From assembly GCF_003150835.1 (NCBI RefSeq), contig NZ_CP029479.1, positions 2,145,501 through 2,209,500 on the forward strand: DNA of 64,000 bases, written 5' to 3'. Origin of the DNA: Phenylobacterium parvum. Lineage in GTDB: Bacteria; Pseudomonadota; Alphaproteobacteria; Caulobacterales; Caulobacteraceae. This document shows, piece by piece, positions 26,819 to 36,049 of the stretch. The notes under the pieces are model-generated. The model saw only the letters and a program-made list of their open reading frames with translations. It was not told the origin of the DNA and searched no databases. Each line of letters opens with the position of its first letter. Within the stretch, counting starts at the first letter, position 1. A program made the translations under genes and the position numbers.

Positions 26819-27385
26819 TCAGGCCAGTCCGGCAAGACCCCGCCGGGTCTGGAGCAGGTACTCGACCCCGGTCCAGACGGTCAGGACCGCGGCGACCCAG
26901 ACCAGGCCAAGAGGCAGGAGCGGCGGCAGGGCCGGAAACAGGCCGACCCCCAACATGGCCGTCAGGGCGACCAGCTGCACCGCCGTCTTCCACTTGGCGA
27001 GGCCGGTGACCGGCAGCTTCAGGCCCCTTGAGGCCCCCACTTCACGAAGGGCGCTGACGGCGAATTCGCGGAACAGGATCAGGCCAGCCGGCAGGGCGAA
27101 GGCCGGGCCGGCGCCCGCCGCCATCAGGCCCACGACGGCGCCGCAGACGAGGATCTTGTCGCCGATCGGATCCAGGATGGTCCCCCAGACCGTGACGGCG
27201 TCGAACCGCCGGGCCAGCCAGCCATCGAGGAAGTCCGTCACCGCGGCGATGGCGAAGGCCCAGAAGGCGAAGGCCGCCAGCTGGCCCCCGGGGTCCCGGC
27301 CGGCGCCGATCGCGACAAGGGCGGCGAACATGGCCAGGGTCAGGAGGATGCGGGCGGTGGACAGGATGTTGGGAAGGGCCTTCAT
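26819..27385 (-). CDS. pgsA: CDP-diacylglycerol-glycerol-3-phosphate 3-phosphatidyltransferase
   Basis: PgsA makes phosphatidylglycerophosphate, the committed step to phosphatidylglycerol and cardiolipin, in the inner membrane. The 188-residue protein carries the full CDP-alcohol phosphotransferase motif: Asp51, Asp54-Gly55, Ala58-Arg59, Gly68, Asp72 and Asp76. Its start overlaps the uvrC stop (TGATG), the uvrC-pgsA order being common in Proteobacteria. Confidence 0.95.
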   Translation of the reverse strand: MKALPNILSTARILLTLAMFAALVAIGAGRDPGGQLAAFAFWAFAIAAVTDFLDGWLARRFDAVTVWGTILDPIGDKILVCGAVVGLMAAGAGPAFALPAGLILFREFAVSALREVGASRGLKLPVTGLAKWKTAVQLVALTAMLGVGLFPALPPLLPLGLVWVAAVLTVWTGVEYLLQTRRGLAGLA

Positions 27386-29271
27386 CAGCGCTCCTTGTGG
27401 AAGGCGGCGAATATGCGTTCGGCGAGGGCGCGGCTGACGCCATCCACCTTCTCGAGATCGTCGGCGGAAGCCCGGGCCACGCCGGCGGCGGACCCGAAGG
27501 CATGCAGGAGGGCCCGCTTGCGGCCCGGACCGATCCCGTCGATCTCGTCCAGCGGATTGCGCCGGAGGTCGGCGGCCCGCCGGGCCCGGTGGCTTCCGAT
27601 GGCGTAGCGGTGAGCCTCGTCGCGCAGCCTCTGCAGGAAGTAGAGGACCGGACTCTTGGGTTCCAGCATGAAGGGCGGCTGGCCGGGCAGGAAGAAGCGC
27701 TCGAGGCCTGCGTCCCGGTCGGGGCCCTTGGCCACGCCGACCACGGGGATGTCGTCGACCCCCAGTTCGGTCAGGACCTCCAGGGCCGCACCCAGCTGGC
27801 CACCGCCTCCGTCGATCAGAACCAGGTCCGGTCGCACCGTGGTCTCGCCGGAGCCGCCTTCACGGACCAGGCGGCCGAAGCGTCGCCGAAGGACCTCGCG
27901 CATCATGCCGTAGTCGTCGCCGGGGGTGAGTTCCGTGCTGCGGATGTTGAACTTGCGGTACTGGGCCTTCTGGAAGCCCTCGGGTCCCGCCACGATCATG
28001 CCGCCGACCGCGTTGGTCCCCATGATGTGGCTGTTGTCGTAGACCTCGATCCGCTGGGGCGGCGCGTCGAGGCCAAAGGCTTCGGCAACCCCGGTAAGGA
28101 GCTTGGACTGAGCGGAGCCTTCCGCCAGCCGGCGGCCCAGAGCCTCCCTGGCGTTGGTCAGGGCCTCATCGACCAGGGCGCGCTTCTCGCCCCGTTCCGG
28201 CCTGCGGATCTCGACCTTCCGTCCCGACTTCAGGCTGAAGGCTTCGGCCAGGAGGTCAACCTCTTCGGGCTCGCAGCTCGCCAGGATGAGCTTCGGGATC
28301 GGCCGGTCGTCGTAGAACTGGCCGATGAAGGCCGCGAGGATCGCCGGGTCCGGATCAGTGCGGTCGATGCGCGGGAAATAGGCCCGGTTGCCCCAGTTCT
28401 GGCCCGCCCGGAAAAAGAACACCTGGACGCAGGCCTGGCCGCCGTCGCTGTGCAGGGCGAAGACATCCGCCTCCTCGAGGCTCTCGGGATTGACCAGGGT
28501 CTCCTGGCTAACGGCCGCCAGGGCCCGGATGCGGTCGCGGAGGCGGGCGGCCTGCTCGAACTCCATGTCATCCGAGGCCGCCTGCATCGCCTCCGACAGC
28601 CGGGTCATCACCGCCCGGCTCCGGCCGCGCAGGAAGTCCTCGGCCTGGTCCACCAGGGCGGCGTAGTCCTCAAGGCTGATCGCACCCGTACATGGGGCGG
28701 CGCAGCGGCGGATCTGGTGCAGCATGCACGGACGGGTCCGGCCCTCGTAGACGCTGTCCGTGCAGGACCGCAGGAGAAAGGCCTTCTGAAGGGTGTTGAG
28801 GGTGCGGTTCACCGCGTTCGCCGAGGCGAAGGGGCCGAAATAGTCGCCCCTGAGGGTATGGGCGCCGCGGTGCTTGCGCAGCTGGGCGGCGGGATGGTCG
28901 CGCCGGATGACGATCTCGGGAAAGCTCTTGTCGTCGCGCAGCAGGACGTTGAAGCGCGGCTTCATCTGCTTGATCAGGTTGATCTCGAGCAGGAGGGCGT
29001 CGGTCTCGGTCCGGGTGGTGACGAACTCCATGCCCCGGGTCAGGTCGACCATCAGGGCGATGCGCTGGGTGTGGAAGCGGCCCTGGGCGTACTGCAGCAC
29101 CCGCTTCTTCAGCGACCGGGCCTTGCCGACGTAGAGGACCTCGCCGCCCTCGCCGATCATCCGGTAGACGCCGGGGCCGTCCGGCAGGCGGCGCACCTGG
29201 TCGCGGATCAGGGCCGCCCCGGTCAGGGGCGCGCCTTCGGCCAGGGCGTGGGGTTCGGCGTCCGGGGACAT
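27385..29271 (-). CDS. uvrC: Excinuclease ABC subunit C
   Basis: UvrC makes both incisions in nucleotide excision repair together with UvrB. The 628-residue protein has the GIY-YIG domain ([20 protein letters not shown]) near the N-terminus, a Cys cluster around [20 protein letters not shown], the UVR motif ([17 protein letters not shown]), an RNase H-like domain with EVYDNSH and DLVLIDGG, and tandem helix-hairpin-helix motifs at the end ([13 protein letters not shown]). Length is normal. It forms an operon with pgsA. Confidence 0.97.
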   Translation of the reverse strand: MSPDAEPHALAEGAPLTGAALIRDQVRRLPDGPGVYRMIGEGGEVLYVGKARSLKKRVLQYAQGRFHTQRIALMVDLTRGMEFVTTRTETDALLLEINLIKQMKPRFNVLLRDDKSFPEIVIRRDHPAAQLRKHRGAHTLRGDYFGPFASANAVNRTLNTLQKAFLLRSCTDSVYEGRTRPCMLHQIRRCAAPCTGAISLEDYAALVDQAEDFLRGRSRAVMTRLSEAMQAASDDMEFEQAARLRDRIRALAAVSQETLVNPESLEEADVFALHSDGGQACVQVFFFRAGQNWGNRAYFPRIDRTDPDPAILAAFIGQFYDDRPIPKLILASCEPEEVDLLAEAFSLKSGRKVEIRRPERGEKRALVDEALTNAREALGRRLAEGSAQSKLLTGVAEAFGLDAPPQRIEVYDNSHIMGTNAVGGMIVAGPEGFQKAQYRKFNIRSTELTPGDDYGMMREVLRRRFGRLVREGGSGETTVRPDLVLIDGGGGQLGAALEVLTELGVDDIPVVGVAKGPDRDAGLERFFLPGQPPFMLEPKSPVLYFLQRLRDEAHRYAIGSHRARRAADLRRNPLDEIDGIGPGRKRALLHAFGSAAGVARASADDLEKVDGVSRALAERIFAAFHKER

Positions 29272-29325
29272 GCCCCACCTATAGGCGACTCCCGCCCCGG
29301 AGGGGACCCCGGGGAGGGGGGCCGG

Positions 29326-29628
29326 TCACTCGGGGGGCAAGAGCCCCTTGAGAGCCTCCAGGTAGGCGGCGAAGGCGGCCCGGCCCGGGTCCGTGATCCG
29401 GACGGTGGTGAGCGGCTTGCGGCCGGAGAAAGTCTTCTCGATGCCCACATATCCAGCCTCCTCGAGCTTCCTCAGGTGGACCGACAGGTTGCCGTCGGTG
29501 GCCGACAGGCGGGCCTTGAGCTCCCCGAATTCGGCCGCCCCGGCGCCGGCGAGATAGGCCATGACCCCGAGCCGGATCCGGCCATGGATCACCTCGTCCA
29601 GGCGCTCGATATCAAATCCCGGCTTCAC
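29326..29628 (-). CDS. Winged-helix transcriptional regulator, coupled to a membrane protein
   Basis: The 100-residue protein is a compact winged helix of the HTH_34/MarR-like kind, with FGELKARLSATDGNLSVHLR as the turn and recognition helix and FSGRKPLTTVRIT as the wing. There is no separate ligand domain. The start is a GTG at 29628 that overlaps the stop of the upstream membrane-protein gene (GTGA). Small regulators of this type are repeatedly found beside a membrane protein, which might supply the sensing part. Targets unknown; its own promoter region is the likeliest. Confidence 0.85.
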   Translation of the reverse strand: MKPGFDIERLDEVIHGRIRLGVMAYLAGAGAAEFGELKARLSATDGNLSVHLRKLEEAGYVGIEKTFSGRKPLTTVRITDPGRAAFAAYLEALKGLLPPE

Positions 29629-30242
29629 CGCGGGCCTTCCTGGCGCATCAACTTCAGGCCCGGCGCAAGGCCAAGGGCGAACAGGGAGATGGCGTAGGCC
29701 AGCCAGAGCAGGGGGCTGCCGGCCAATCCGGCCACTGCGACCGAGGCGATGAAGCTGCCGACTCCGACCCGACGCAGCCATCCCGTCCGCCCGATCTGGG
29801 CCGCCGCCATCCAGCAGAGACCATAGAGGGCCAGGATGACCGACGGGAAGAGGTTGAAGACACCCCAGTCCGATGTCCGGAAGCCAGCCACCAACAGGGC
29901 GACGAAGATGACCCAGATGACGATCCCGGCCTGGGTCCAGACCGCGCCGATGGTCTCGTTGAGGGTGCTCGCCGAGCCCATGCGGCTCCGGGTCCGGCGA
30001 TTGAGGAAAGGAAGGGCGAAGACGAAGGCCAGCCCGCTGGCCGGCCAGATCCAGCCGAGGGCCTGGGGCGGCAGGGGCAGGAAGCCCGCCTGGATGGCGT
30101 AGGCGAAGAGGCTGGTCAGGCCAAACAGGCCGCCGCCGAGGGCCATGTAGGGGCCGGCGAGAACGGGTGCAGCCCGCCCCTCCTCCGCCAGGGTCTTCAG
30201 ATAGGCGATGTCCTCGCCGAGGGTGTTCTGGGCGTCCGTCAT
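29625..30242 (-). CDS. Membrane protein of unknown function
   Basis: The 205-residue protein has a short soluble N-terminus (MTDAQNTLGEDIAYLKTLAEEG) and about six hydrophobic helices arranged in pairs. No catalytic motif is seen. The start at 30242 has AAGGAG seven bases upstream; a longer open frame of 45 codons exists but lacks a binding site. The downstream winged-helix regulator begins within its stop codon, so both are made in linked amounts, suggesting a membrane sensor-regulator pair. Confidence 0.8.
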   Translation of the reverse strand: MTDAQNTLGEDIAYLKTLAEEGRAAPVLAGPYMALGGGLFGLTSLFAYAIQAGFLPLPPQALGWIWPASGLAFVFALPFLNRRTRSRMGSASTLNETIGAVWTQAGIVIWVIFVALLVAGFRTSDWGVFNLFPSVILALYGLCWMAAAQIGRTGWLRRVGVGSFIASVAVAGLAGSPLLWLAYAISLFALGLAPGLKLMRQEGPR

Positions 30243-30312
30243 GGAAGGCTCCTTGGAGTTGTTGGAGCCAAGGTAGCAAACTACTCTATCATGTAAAGTG
30301 CTTTTTATCCGA

Positions 30313-32097
30313 TCAGATACGTATGCGCCCGTGGATGATCCCTTCGTGGGCGGCGGGGTCGAGCGGGCGGTATCCACCGTCGGCTGCGCGGTGGAAGAGG
30401 GGGCCCGTCACCCGGCCCGGGTCGAAGCCCTCTTCGACCAGGTCCACCTTTCTCTGCTTGAAGGTGCCAGTGACCGCCATCTCGGGCTGGAGGCGGAGGA
30501 AGGCGGGCCGGGCGTACTCCGGCAGGTCCGCGGCAATTCTCGCGGCGAGAATGCCGATGTCGAAGTCCCCGTTGGTGACGAGGGCGGCCATGCCCGCCCT
30601 GCCGTCGGCGCCCGGCACCGCGACGCCATAGACATTGGCCTCGATCACGCCGGGAACGGCCTGCAGGCGCAGGGCGACCTCGGCGGTGGAGACGTTCTCG
30701 CCCTTCCAGCGGAAGGTGTCCCCGACCCGGTCGACGAAATAGACATACCCGTCGGCGTCCTGGCGCAGCAGGTCGCCCGTCCGGAACCAGGCGTCCCCTG
30801 GGGCGAAGACGTTCCGGAGCACCTTCTTCTCAGAGGCCGTCGAGTCCAGGTATCCCGTGAACTCCGCCCGGGGATCAGCGGAGTCGATGCGGCCAAGGCA
30901 CTCACCCGCCTCCCCGGCGTCCGCCTCGGTGCAATAGCCGTCCGCCCCCCGCAATGGGGCCTCGGATTCGTAGTCGAAGCGCACGATGCGGGCGTTGAAG
31001 CGCTGTTTCAGGGGCCGTGGGATCCGACCGATGGCCCCGGCCCGGCCATCGAAGTTGAACATCGAGACATTGCCCTCGGTGGAGCCGTAGAACTCCAGGA
31101 CCCGGGGCACGCCGAAGCGGCCGGTGACCTTGTCCCAGACATCCGGCCGCAACCCGTTCCCGAAGGCCAGGCGCAGCTGGTGAGATCGCTCGTCCGGATG
31201 CGGCGGCTGGTTGGCGAGATAGCGGCAGAGCTCGCCGATATAGACGAACTGGGTGCACCCCTCGCGCCGGATGTCCTCCCAGAACTGGGTGGCCGAGAAC
31301 TTCGCCCTCAGCACAACGCAAGCGCCGTTCAGAAGAGCGGCGCCCATGCCGCAGAGACCGCCGGTGGCGTGGTACAGCGGAAGGGCCACGTAGATTCGGT
31401 CGTCCGGCCCGGCGCCCGTCGCCCCGGCGAAGCCGCGCATGTAGAGCTGCACCCGGACATGGGTCACCCGCGCCGCCTTCGGCAGGCCGGTGGTCCCGGA
31501 GGTGTAGATCAGCAGGGCGGTGTCCCCAGCCTTGAGCCCCTCGCGAATGGCCGCAGGCGGCGGATCGGCGGATCGCCCGGCAAGGTCCGCGGCAAGGTCG
31601 CCCTCGCCGGGCAACGGCGCGTCCAGGCTCCAGAGCCGGGGCGTGTGTTCCAGGTCGCCGAGGACGTCCTGGAGGGCGCGCGACGTCTCGGCGTCCACGA
31701 TGACTTCATGTGCGCCCGCCAGGGTCAGGCAGTGGGCCAGGGCCTGGCCGGTCAGCTGGTTGTTGATCAGGGCCGAAACCACGCCGACCTTGGACAGGCC
31801 GTACCAGGCCGGCAGGTACTCGATGCGGTTGGGCAGGAAGAGGGCGACCCGGTCGCCGGGCTTCAGACCCGCCTCCAGCGCCCAGCGGGCGAACCGGTTG
31901 GCCAGGGCGTCCATCTCGCCGTAGGTCAGGCTGCGGCCTTCGAACCGCAGGGCCTCACGATCACGCCACCCTCGGACCGAAGCCTCGAGGTCATCGCAGA
32001 TCCGGCGGGGGCTGGCGGGATGGATCCCCCTCACCCGCGCCAGGGTGCGATAGAGCCCGGAAGCAAAGCGAAGGTCGCGCGCAAGGGAAGCGATCAT
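30313..32097 (-). CDS. FATP-type long/very-long-chain acyl-CoA synthetase
   Basis: The 594-residue AMP-forming enzyme has the P-loop YTSGTTGLPK (198-207), EFYGSTEGN, WFRTGDLL and FRWKGENVSTAEV, the last two in the form seen in the FATP/ACSVL subfamily rather than FadD. It activates long or very-long-chain fatty acids, or sterol side chains, to CoA thioesters. It is the last of three genes in one direction (DUF3604, PPIase, synthetase) with a 63-base gap before it, so it may be co-transcribed with them. It starts at ATG 32097. Confidence 0.92.
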   Translation of the reverse strand: MIASLARDLRFASGLYRTLARVRGIHPASPRRICDDLEASVRGWRDREALRFEGRSLTYGEMDALANRFARWALEAGLKPGDRVALFLPNRIEYLPAWYGLSKVGVVSALINNQLTGQALAHCLTLAGAHEVIVDAETSRALQDVLGDLEHTPRLWSLDAPLPGEGDLAADLAGRSADPPPAAIREGLKAGDTALLIYTSGTTGLPKAARVTHVRVQLYMRGFAGATGAGPDDRIYVALPLYHATGGLCGMGAALLNGACVVLRAKFSATQFWEDIRREGCTQFVYIGELCRYLANQPPHPDERSHQLRLAFGNGLRPDVWDKVTGRFGVPRVLEFYGSTEGNVSMFNFDGRAGAIGRIPRPLKQRFNARIVRFDYESEAPLRGADGYCTEADAGEAGECLGRIDSADPRAEFTGYLDSTASEKKVLRNVFAPGDAWFRTGDLLRQDADGYVYFVDRVGDTFRWKGENVSTAEVALRLQAVPGVIEANVYGVAVPGADGRAGMAALVTNGDFDIGILAARIAADLPEYARPAFLRLQPEMAVTGTFKQRKVDLVEEGFDPGRVTGPLFHRAADGGYRPLDPAAHEGIIHGRIRI

Positions 32098-32160
32098 CCG
32101 GGCCCCAGTTCCTCTCCGTATCTTCAGAAGCCCGTGATCTGGCGGTGCAGGGCCCCGGTT

Positions 32161-32994
32161 TCAAGTCGGCGGGGAGTCGGACATCCCCGCGACCTCGACG
32201 CGATAGCGCGCCCTCAGCTTCCGGATGAAGGCCTGGTTGGCCTGATTGCGCCGGTCAGCCTTCCAGGCTTCGGCGACGTCGGGACGTACGGTCTCGAAGG
32301 GGGAGGGAGCGGCGGGGGCGCGGCGTTCGACGTACAGGATATGCCAACCGTAGGCGGACCTCACGGGGCCGCTCCACCGACCCGCGGGCGCGCTTTCCAG
32401 CTGCCTTGAGAAGGCCGGGCCAAAGTCGCGCTCGATATCGCGGACGGCGGCGCCGACAAAGGACAGGGGCAGGACAAAGGGCTGGCCCGCCTCGGCCGGC
32501 CGCGTAAGGGCCAGGGCCGCGCGGGCCCGGGCCTCCGCATCCTCATTGTCGCCGCTGAAGAAGACATGGCGGAAGGTCGCCGTCGCAGGCGAGACATAGT
32601 CGCCGGGGTGGGCGGCGTACCAGGCGCGCAGGTCCGCCTCCCTGGGCTCGGGGACCGGCTCAAGGTCTTCAGAGGCAAAGGCCATCTTCTGGGCCAGGCG
32701 GCGCCGGATGATCAGGTCGTCCCGGTCCAGCCCGAGGCGGACCGCCTCCCGGGCGAGGAGTTCCTCGTCGATCCGCTCGCGGAGCATGGCGCTCAGCTCG
32801 TCGCGGGTCGGCGGACGCTGGGCCTGGGCCTCCCAGTAGGCGACGATCTGGTTGAGCTCGGCCTCATCTATCCTCACGACCGGGCGCCGCAGGTCCCGGG
32901 CCAAGGACACGACCGCGAACAGCACGAGACCGACCAGCAGGAACTGGGTCAGCGGCTCGCGAAGGATCGCCCGCGCGACCGGCGGCAGGGTCAT
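32161..32994 (-). CDS. Membrane-anchored parvulin-type peptidyl-prolyl isomerase
   Basis: The 277-residue protein has a single N-terminal transmembrane helix (about residues 16-31, FLLVGLVLFAVVSLA), then a SurA-like helical region and a parvulin domain: TATFRHVFF near its start and FGPAFSRQLESAPAGRWSGP, then SAYGWHILYVE at the end. It should act in the periplasm on newly exported proteins. It begins nine bases after the stop of the DUF3604 gene, with GAGG seven bases before its ATG, so the secreted DUF3604 protein is a plausible client. Confidence 0.9.
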   Translation of the reverse strand: MTLPPVARAILREPLTQFLLVGLVLFAVVSLARDLRRPVVRIDEAELNQIVAYWEAQAQRPPTRDELSAMLRERIDEELLAREAVRLGLDRDDLIIRRRLAQKMAFASEDLEPVPEPREADLRAWYAAHPGDYVSPATATFRHVFFSGDNEDAEARARAALALTRPAEAGQPFVLPLSFVGAAVRDIERDFGPAFSRQLESAPAGRWSGPVRSAYGWHILYVERRAPAAPSPFETVRPDVAEAWKADRRNQANQAFIRKLRARYRVEVAGMSDSPPT

Positions 32995-33003
32995 CAGGTG
33001 TCC

Positions 33004-34902
33004 TCAGGCCTTGGGATCGTACCAGATGGGCGAAGACCAGGCCCGCTCCATCACGGTCGGGGACAGGTCGGGATTGGCCGGGGTTCCGTTCCTCAGGGCG
33101 TCCCAGGTCGACCAGCGGCACGAGGGGTTCTCCAGCATGCGGACATAGTAGAAGGCCCGCTGCCGCGGATTGAAACTGGGATCCGTCCAGACCGTGCGCA
33201 TCTCCACATCGCCCTTGAATCGCGTGGGCGTGCACGTGGCCAGGTCGACCGTGGCGCCATTGTCCGGACAGCGACCCGTCGTCGGATTGACCGCCAGCCC
33301 ATCGGAGCAGGCCACATCGTAGACCTTCTCCTTCGCCACCCCATTCTCGATCCAGCCTTTCACGACCTGGGCGCGCTGGAGGTATCCGCCGTTGGGATCC
33401 CGCAGGCCCCAGACCAGGAAACTGGGCGCCTTGCCCTTGGAGATCATGAGATCACCGCCCATCGGCACGCCATGGGCATAGGCTTGGCGGACCGTGTCCG
33501 GTCGGGACAGGAGGTCGGAAGGAAAGTCGTAGGAAGCGAAGAAGCGAACACGGATCCGAGGGCCGGAGGTGGCGAAGGTCTCCCGGCGACGCAGGGCGTC
33601 GTAGATGGACTCCCGGGTATTCTCTTCCGCCCAGACCCCGGCAAGGCCCGAGGCCCCCCAGTTCTGGTAGCGGGTCGGCTCCTTGGGCGCCGGGTTCCAG
33701 GCCCGAGCGCCGCCAGGCGGAACCGAGCCCCTGAGGGCCGGCCGGCCGTCGGATCGGCCGACCTTGGAGAAGTAGTTGTCCTCCTCGACCGATCCCGGTG
33801 CGGCGTTGTGGGTGTCGGAAGAGCCGATGAAGCCGAACTTGTAGGGGTTGAAGCCCTTGCCCTCCTGAAGGAGCAGGCCGGTCTTCAGCGCATCCCGGAC
33901 ATAGCCGCCCGCGAACTTGGTCACAGCCTTGTTGGTGCCGATGTAGGTCTCGAAAATCTCGAAGCCGCCCCATTCGTCATTGGGCGAGAGGGACGGGTGG
34001 GTCTCGGAGGTGCCCTTGATCTGGGTGATCTCGACCAGGGGCTCGTTGCGGCGGCGGAGGTCGGCATAGACCCTGTCCATAGGCGCCCCGTTGAACCGGG
34101 TCGTCTCGAACATGGTCCCGTCGCTGCCATTGGAGTTATGCGGGATGGCGAGGGCCTCCACGCCCCTGCCGCGCCAGGCCTCCATGCGCTTCCAGAGTTC
34201 CTCGGGGTCCGCGGACTCCCGCGAGGAATAGGGAAGGTCCGGGACATCCGCCGACTTGAAGATGACGTTCCGGTGGAGGTTCCGGCCGTCGGGTGCGGAG
34301 GTGAACTCGTACCCGACAAATGTGGTGAACCGGCCCGGCTCGTAGTTCCGCGCCGCGGCCTCACGGACCTCCTTCCAGGCCCGGGCGTGGATAGCCGGGT
34401 CATTGAACGCCTTGGGCATGGAGTTATCGCGCATAGAGGCGATGAAGTTGGCGAAGGCCTTGCCGATCTCCACTGGGTCCGGGCTGAACAGGGCCGAGAC
34501 CCCGGGAACCTTGGAGATCGCCGTGCCGGGGGTGTTGGCCTGCTCCATCGCGCCGATGAACTCGGAGTGGTCGGTCACCGCCGCGAAGTCGAGGGGGCCG
34601 CCGGCCAGGCGGATGTCGAAGCCGGAGGCGTGGCCGATCGTCTCGCCCTTGGCGAAGCGGTAAGCGTCGTCGGGGGAGGCCCGGACGTTGAAGATGTAGG
34701 CGTCGAAGGACAGCTTGGTGTGGACATGCAGGTCGCCGAAGTAGGCGTTACGTTCGGGGTTGAAGCCGGACGTTCGCTCCTTGGACGGGGTCTTGGGCGA
34801 GGACGCCACCGCCGGGGGGCCGCCGGCGCTGAGGGCGAGGGCGATCACCGCAAGGGATGCACCCGCAATCGCCGAGACGGCGAGATTTCCATTGATCCGC
34901 AT
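33004..34902 (-). CDS. Secreted DUF3604 protein, PHP-like putative metallo-hydrolase
   Basis: The 632-residue protein has a signal peptide and then the DUF3604 domain. PHP-like metal-binding motifs are visible: GDLHVHTKLSFD (His59, His61, Asp67), VTDHSEF (Asp111, His112), and GSSDTHN further on. The fold family contains phosphoesterases and related hydrolases; no function of DUF3604 is known to me. The Cys-rich C-terminal part (VACSDG, GRCPDNG, ATCTPTRF) could form disulphides, fitting a periplasmic location. The start at 34902 has GGAGG eight bases upstream. It heads a PPIase and acyl-CoA synthetase and diverges from a HupE-like gene. Confidence 0.88.
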   Translation of the reverse strand: MRINGNLAVSAIAGASLAVIALALSAGGPPAVASSPKTPSKERTSGFNPERNAYFGDLHVHTKLSFDAYIFNVRASPDDAYRFAKGETIGHASGFDIRLAGGPLDFAAVTDHSEFIGAMEQANTPGTAISKVPGVSALFSPDPVEIGKAFANFIASMRDNSMPKAFNDPAIHARAWKEVREAAARNYEPGRFTTFVGYEFTSAPDGRNLHRNVIFKSADVPDLPYSSRESADPEELWKRMEAWRGRGVEALAIPHNSNGSDGTMFETTRFNGAPMDRVYADLRRRNEPLVEITQIKGTSETHPSLSPNDEWGGFEIFETYIGTNKAVTKFAGGYVRDALKTGLLLQEGKGFNPYKFGFIGSSDTHNAAPGSVEEDNYFSKVGRSDGRPALRGSVPPGGARAWNPAPKEPTRYQNWGASGLAGVWAEENTRESIYDALRRRETFATSGPRIRVRFFASYDFPSDLLSRPDTVRQAYAHGVPMGGDLMISKGKAPSFLVWGLRDPNGGYLQRAQVVKGWIENGVAKEKVYDVACSDGLAVNPTTGRCPDNGATVDLATCTPTRFKGDVEMRTVWTDPSFNPRQRAFYYVRMLENPSCRWSTWDALRNGTPANPDLSPTVMERAWSSPIWYDPKA

Positions 34903-35001
34903 TCCAGCTTCCTCCCCGAGGGGCGTGACCCTAGGTCGGTCCGCCCCTTCCTTCCCGGGCCCATATTGCGTCCGCCGCGCGCGGCCTGTCAAAATGCTTC
35001 G

Positions 35002-36042
35002 GTGAAAGCCGCCCGCCCCCGAACCGTATTCCCGGCGCCGCGGGCCCTGGCGGCCCTACTCCTGCTCATCGGGACCCTCCTGGCTACAGGCGGGCGGGCC
35101 CTGGCCCATGAGGTGCGACCGGCCCTCGTCCAGATTGTCGAGGCGCCTTCAGGGGCGGCGGAGATCACCTGGAAGCAGCCCGTCGCCGGCGAGGTGGCCA
35201 TCCGCCTGTCACCCCGGCTTTCCGGAGGCGCCCTCGACCGCCCCCCGGACTCCGAGACAATCTCGCCGGCCTACCGGATCCGGGTCTGGCGACTGCCGGC
35301 CGACGCCCGCCTTTCCGGACAGACCCTGTCCATCGACGGACTCAACATGACCGTCACGGACGTGCTGGTGCAGGCGAGGCTGCGGCAGGGCGAGATCAGC
35401 ACGGTGCTCAAGCCCTCGCGGCCGAGCCTGAAGCTCTCAGCCGACACCCCGGGGGGCGCCGCCGTACCCGCCTACCTGAGGATGGGGGTGGAGCACATCC
35501 TGACCGGGTTCGACCACCTGGCCTTTGTCCTCGGGCTGTTGCTGCTGGTTGGCCTGAACCGGGGCGTGGTGAAGGCCGTCACCGCCTTCACCCTCGCCCA
35601 CAGCGTGACCCTGGCCTGCACCGCCCTGGGTTGGGTGAGGGTCGATCCGGCGGCGATTGAGGTGCTGGTGGCGCTGAGCATCGTCTTCGTGGCCGTGGAG
35701 CTCATCCCCCGCCCAGGCCAGCCGCCCAGCCTGATCCGGCGACGACCCTGGCTGGTGGCCCTGGCGTTCGGCCTCCTGCATGGCTTCGCCTTCGCCGGCG
35801 CGCTGGCCCAGGTGGGCTTGCCCAAGGACGCCGCCCCCCAGGCCCTCCTCCTCTTCAACATCGGGGTTGAGATCGGGCAACTGGTCTTCATCGCCGCCGC
35901 CAGCCTGGTGATCCTGGCGCTCCGGCGGATTCGTCCCAGCCTGCCTTTCGACACCGAGGCCCTCGCCCGCCTTGCGCCGGCCTACGCCATCGGCGGCCTG
36001 TCCGCCTACTGGCTGATCGACCGCCTGGCGGGACTCTTCTGA
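35002..36042 (+). CDS. HupE/UreJ-family membrane protein
   Basis: The 346-residue protein has an N-terminal hydrophobic signal, a periplasmic domain of about 120 residues, and a C-terminal membrane domain with about six helices. The latter holds the HupE/UreJ histidine motif His165-x5-Asp171-His172 (EHILTGFDHLAF), then LAHSVTLA (His200) and LLHGFAFAG (His260). HupE-type proteins are Ni/Co permeases linked to hydrogenase or urease; neither is in the window. The start is taken as GTG 35002, without a clear ribosome-binding site. It diverges from the DUF3604 gene over 99 bases, suggesting shared control. Confidence 0.85.
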   Translation: MKAARPRTVFPAPRALAALLLLIGTLLATGGRALAHEVRPALVQIVEAPSGAAEITWKQPVAGEVAIRLSPRLSGGALDRPPDSETISPAYRIRVWRLPADARLSGQTLSIDGLNMTVTDVLVQARLRQGEISTVLKPSRPSLKLSADTPGGAAVPAYLRMGVEHILTGFDHLAFVLGLLLLVGLNRGVVKAVTAFTLAHSVTLACTALGWVRVDPAAIEVLVALSIVFVAVELIPRPGQPPSLIRRRPWLVALAFGLLHGFAFAGALAQVGLPKDAAPQALLLFNIGVEIGQLVFIAAASLVILALRRIRPSLPFDTEALARLAPAYAIGGLSAYWLIDRLAGLF

Positions 36043-36049
36043 GCCCGCC

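Noticed and set aside
27397..29697. Plus-strand 766-codon frame opposite uvrC.
   Set aside because: No domain, no ribosome-binding site, and full overlap with a certain housekeeping gene.
32566..35001. Upstream extension of the HupE-like frame across the DUF3604 and PPIase genes.
   Set aside because: It is antisense to two supported genes; the HupE signal peptide begins at the GTG at 35002.
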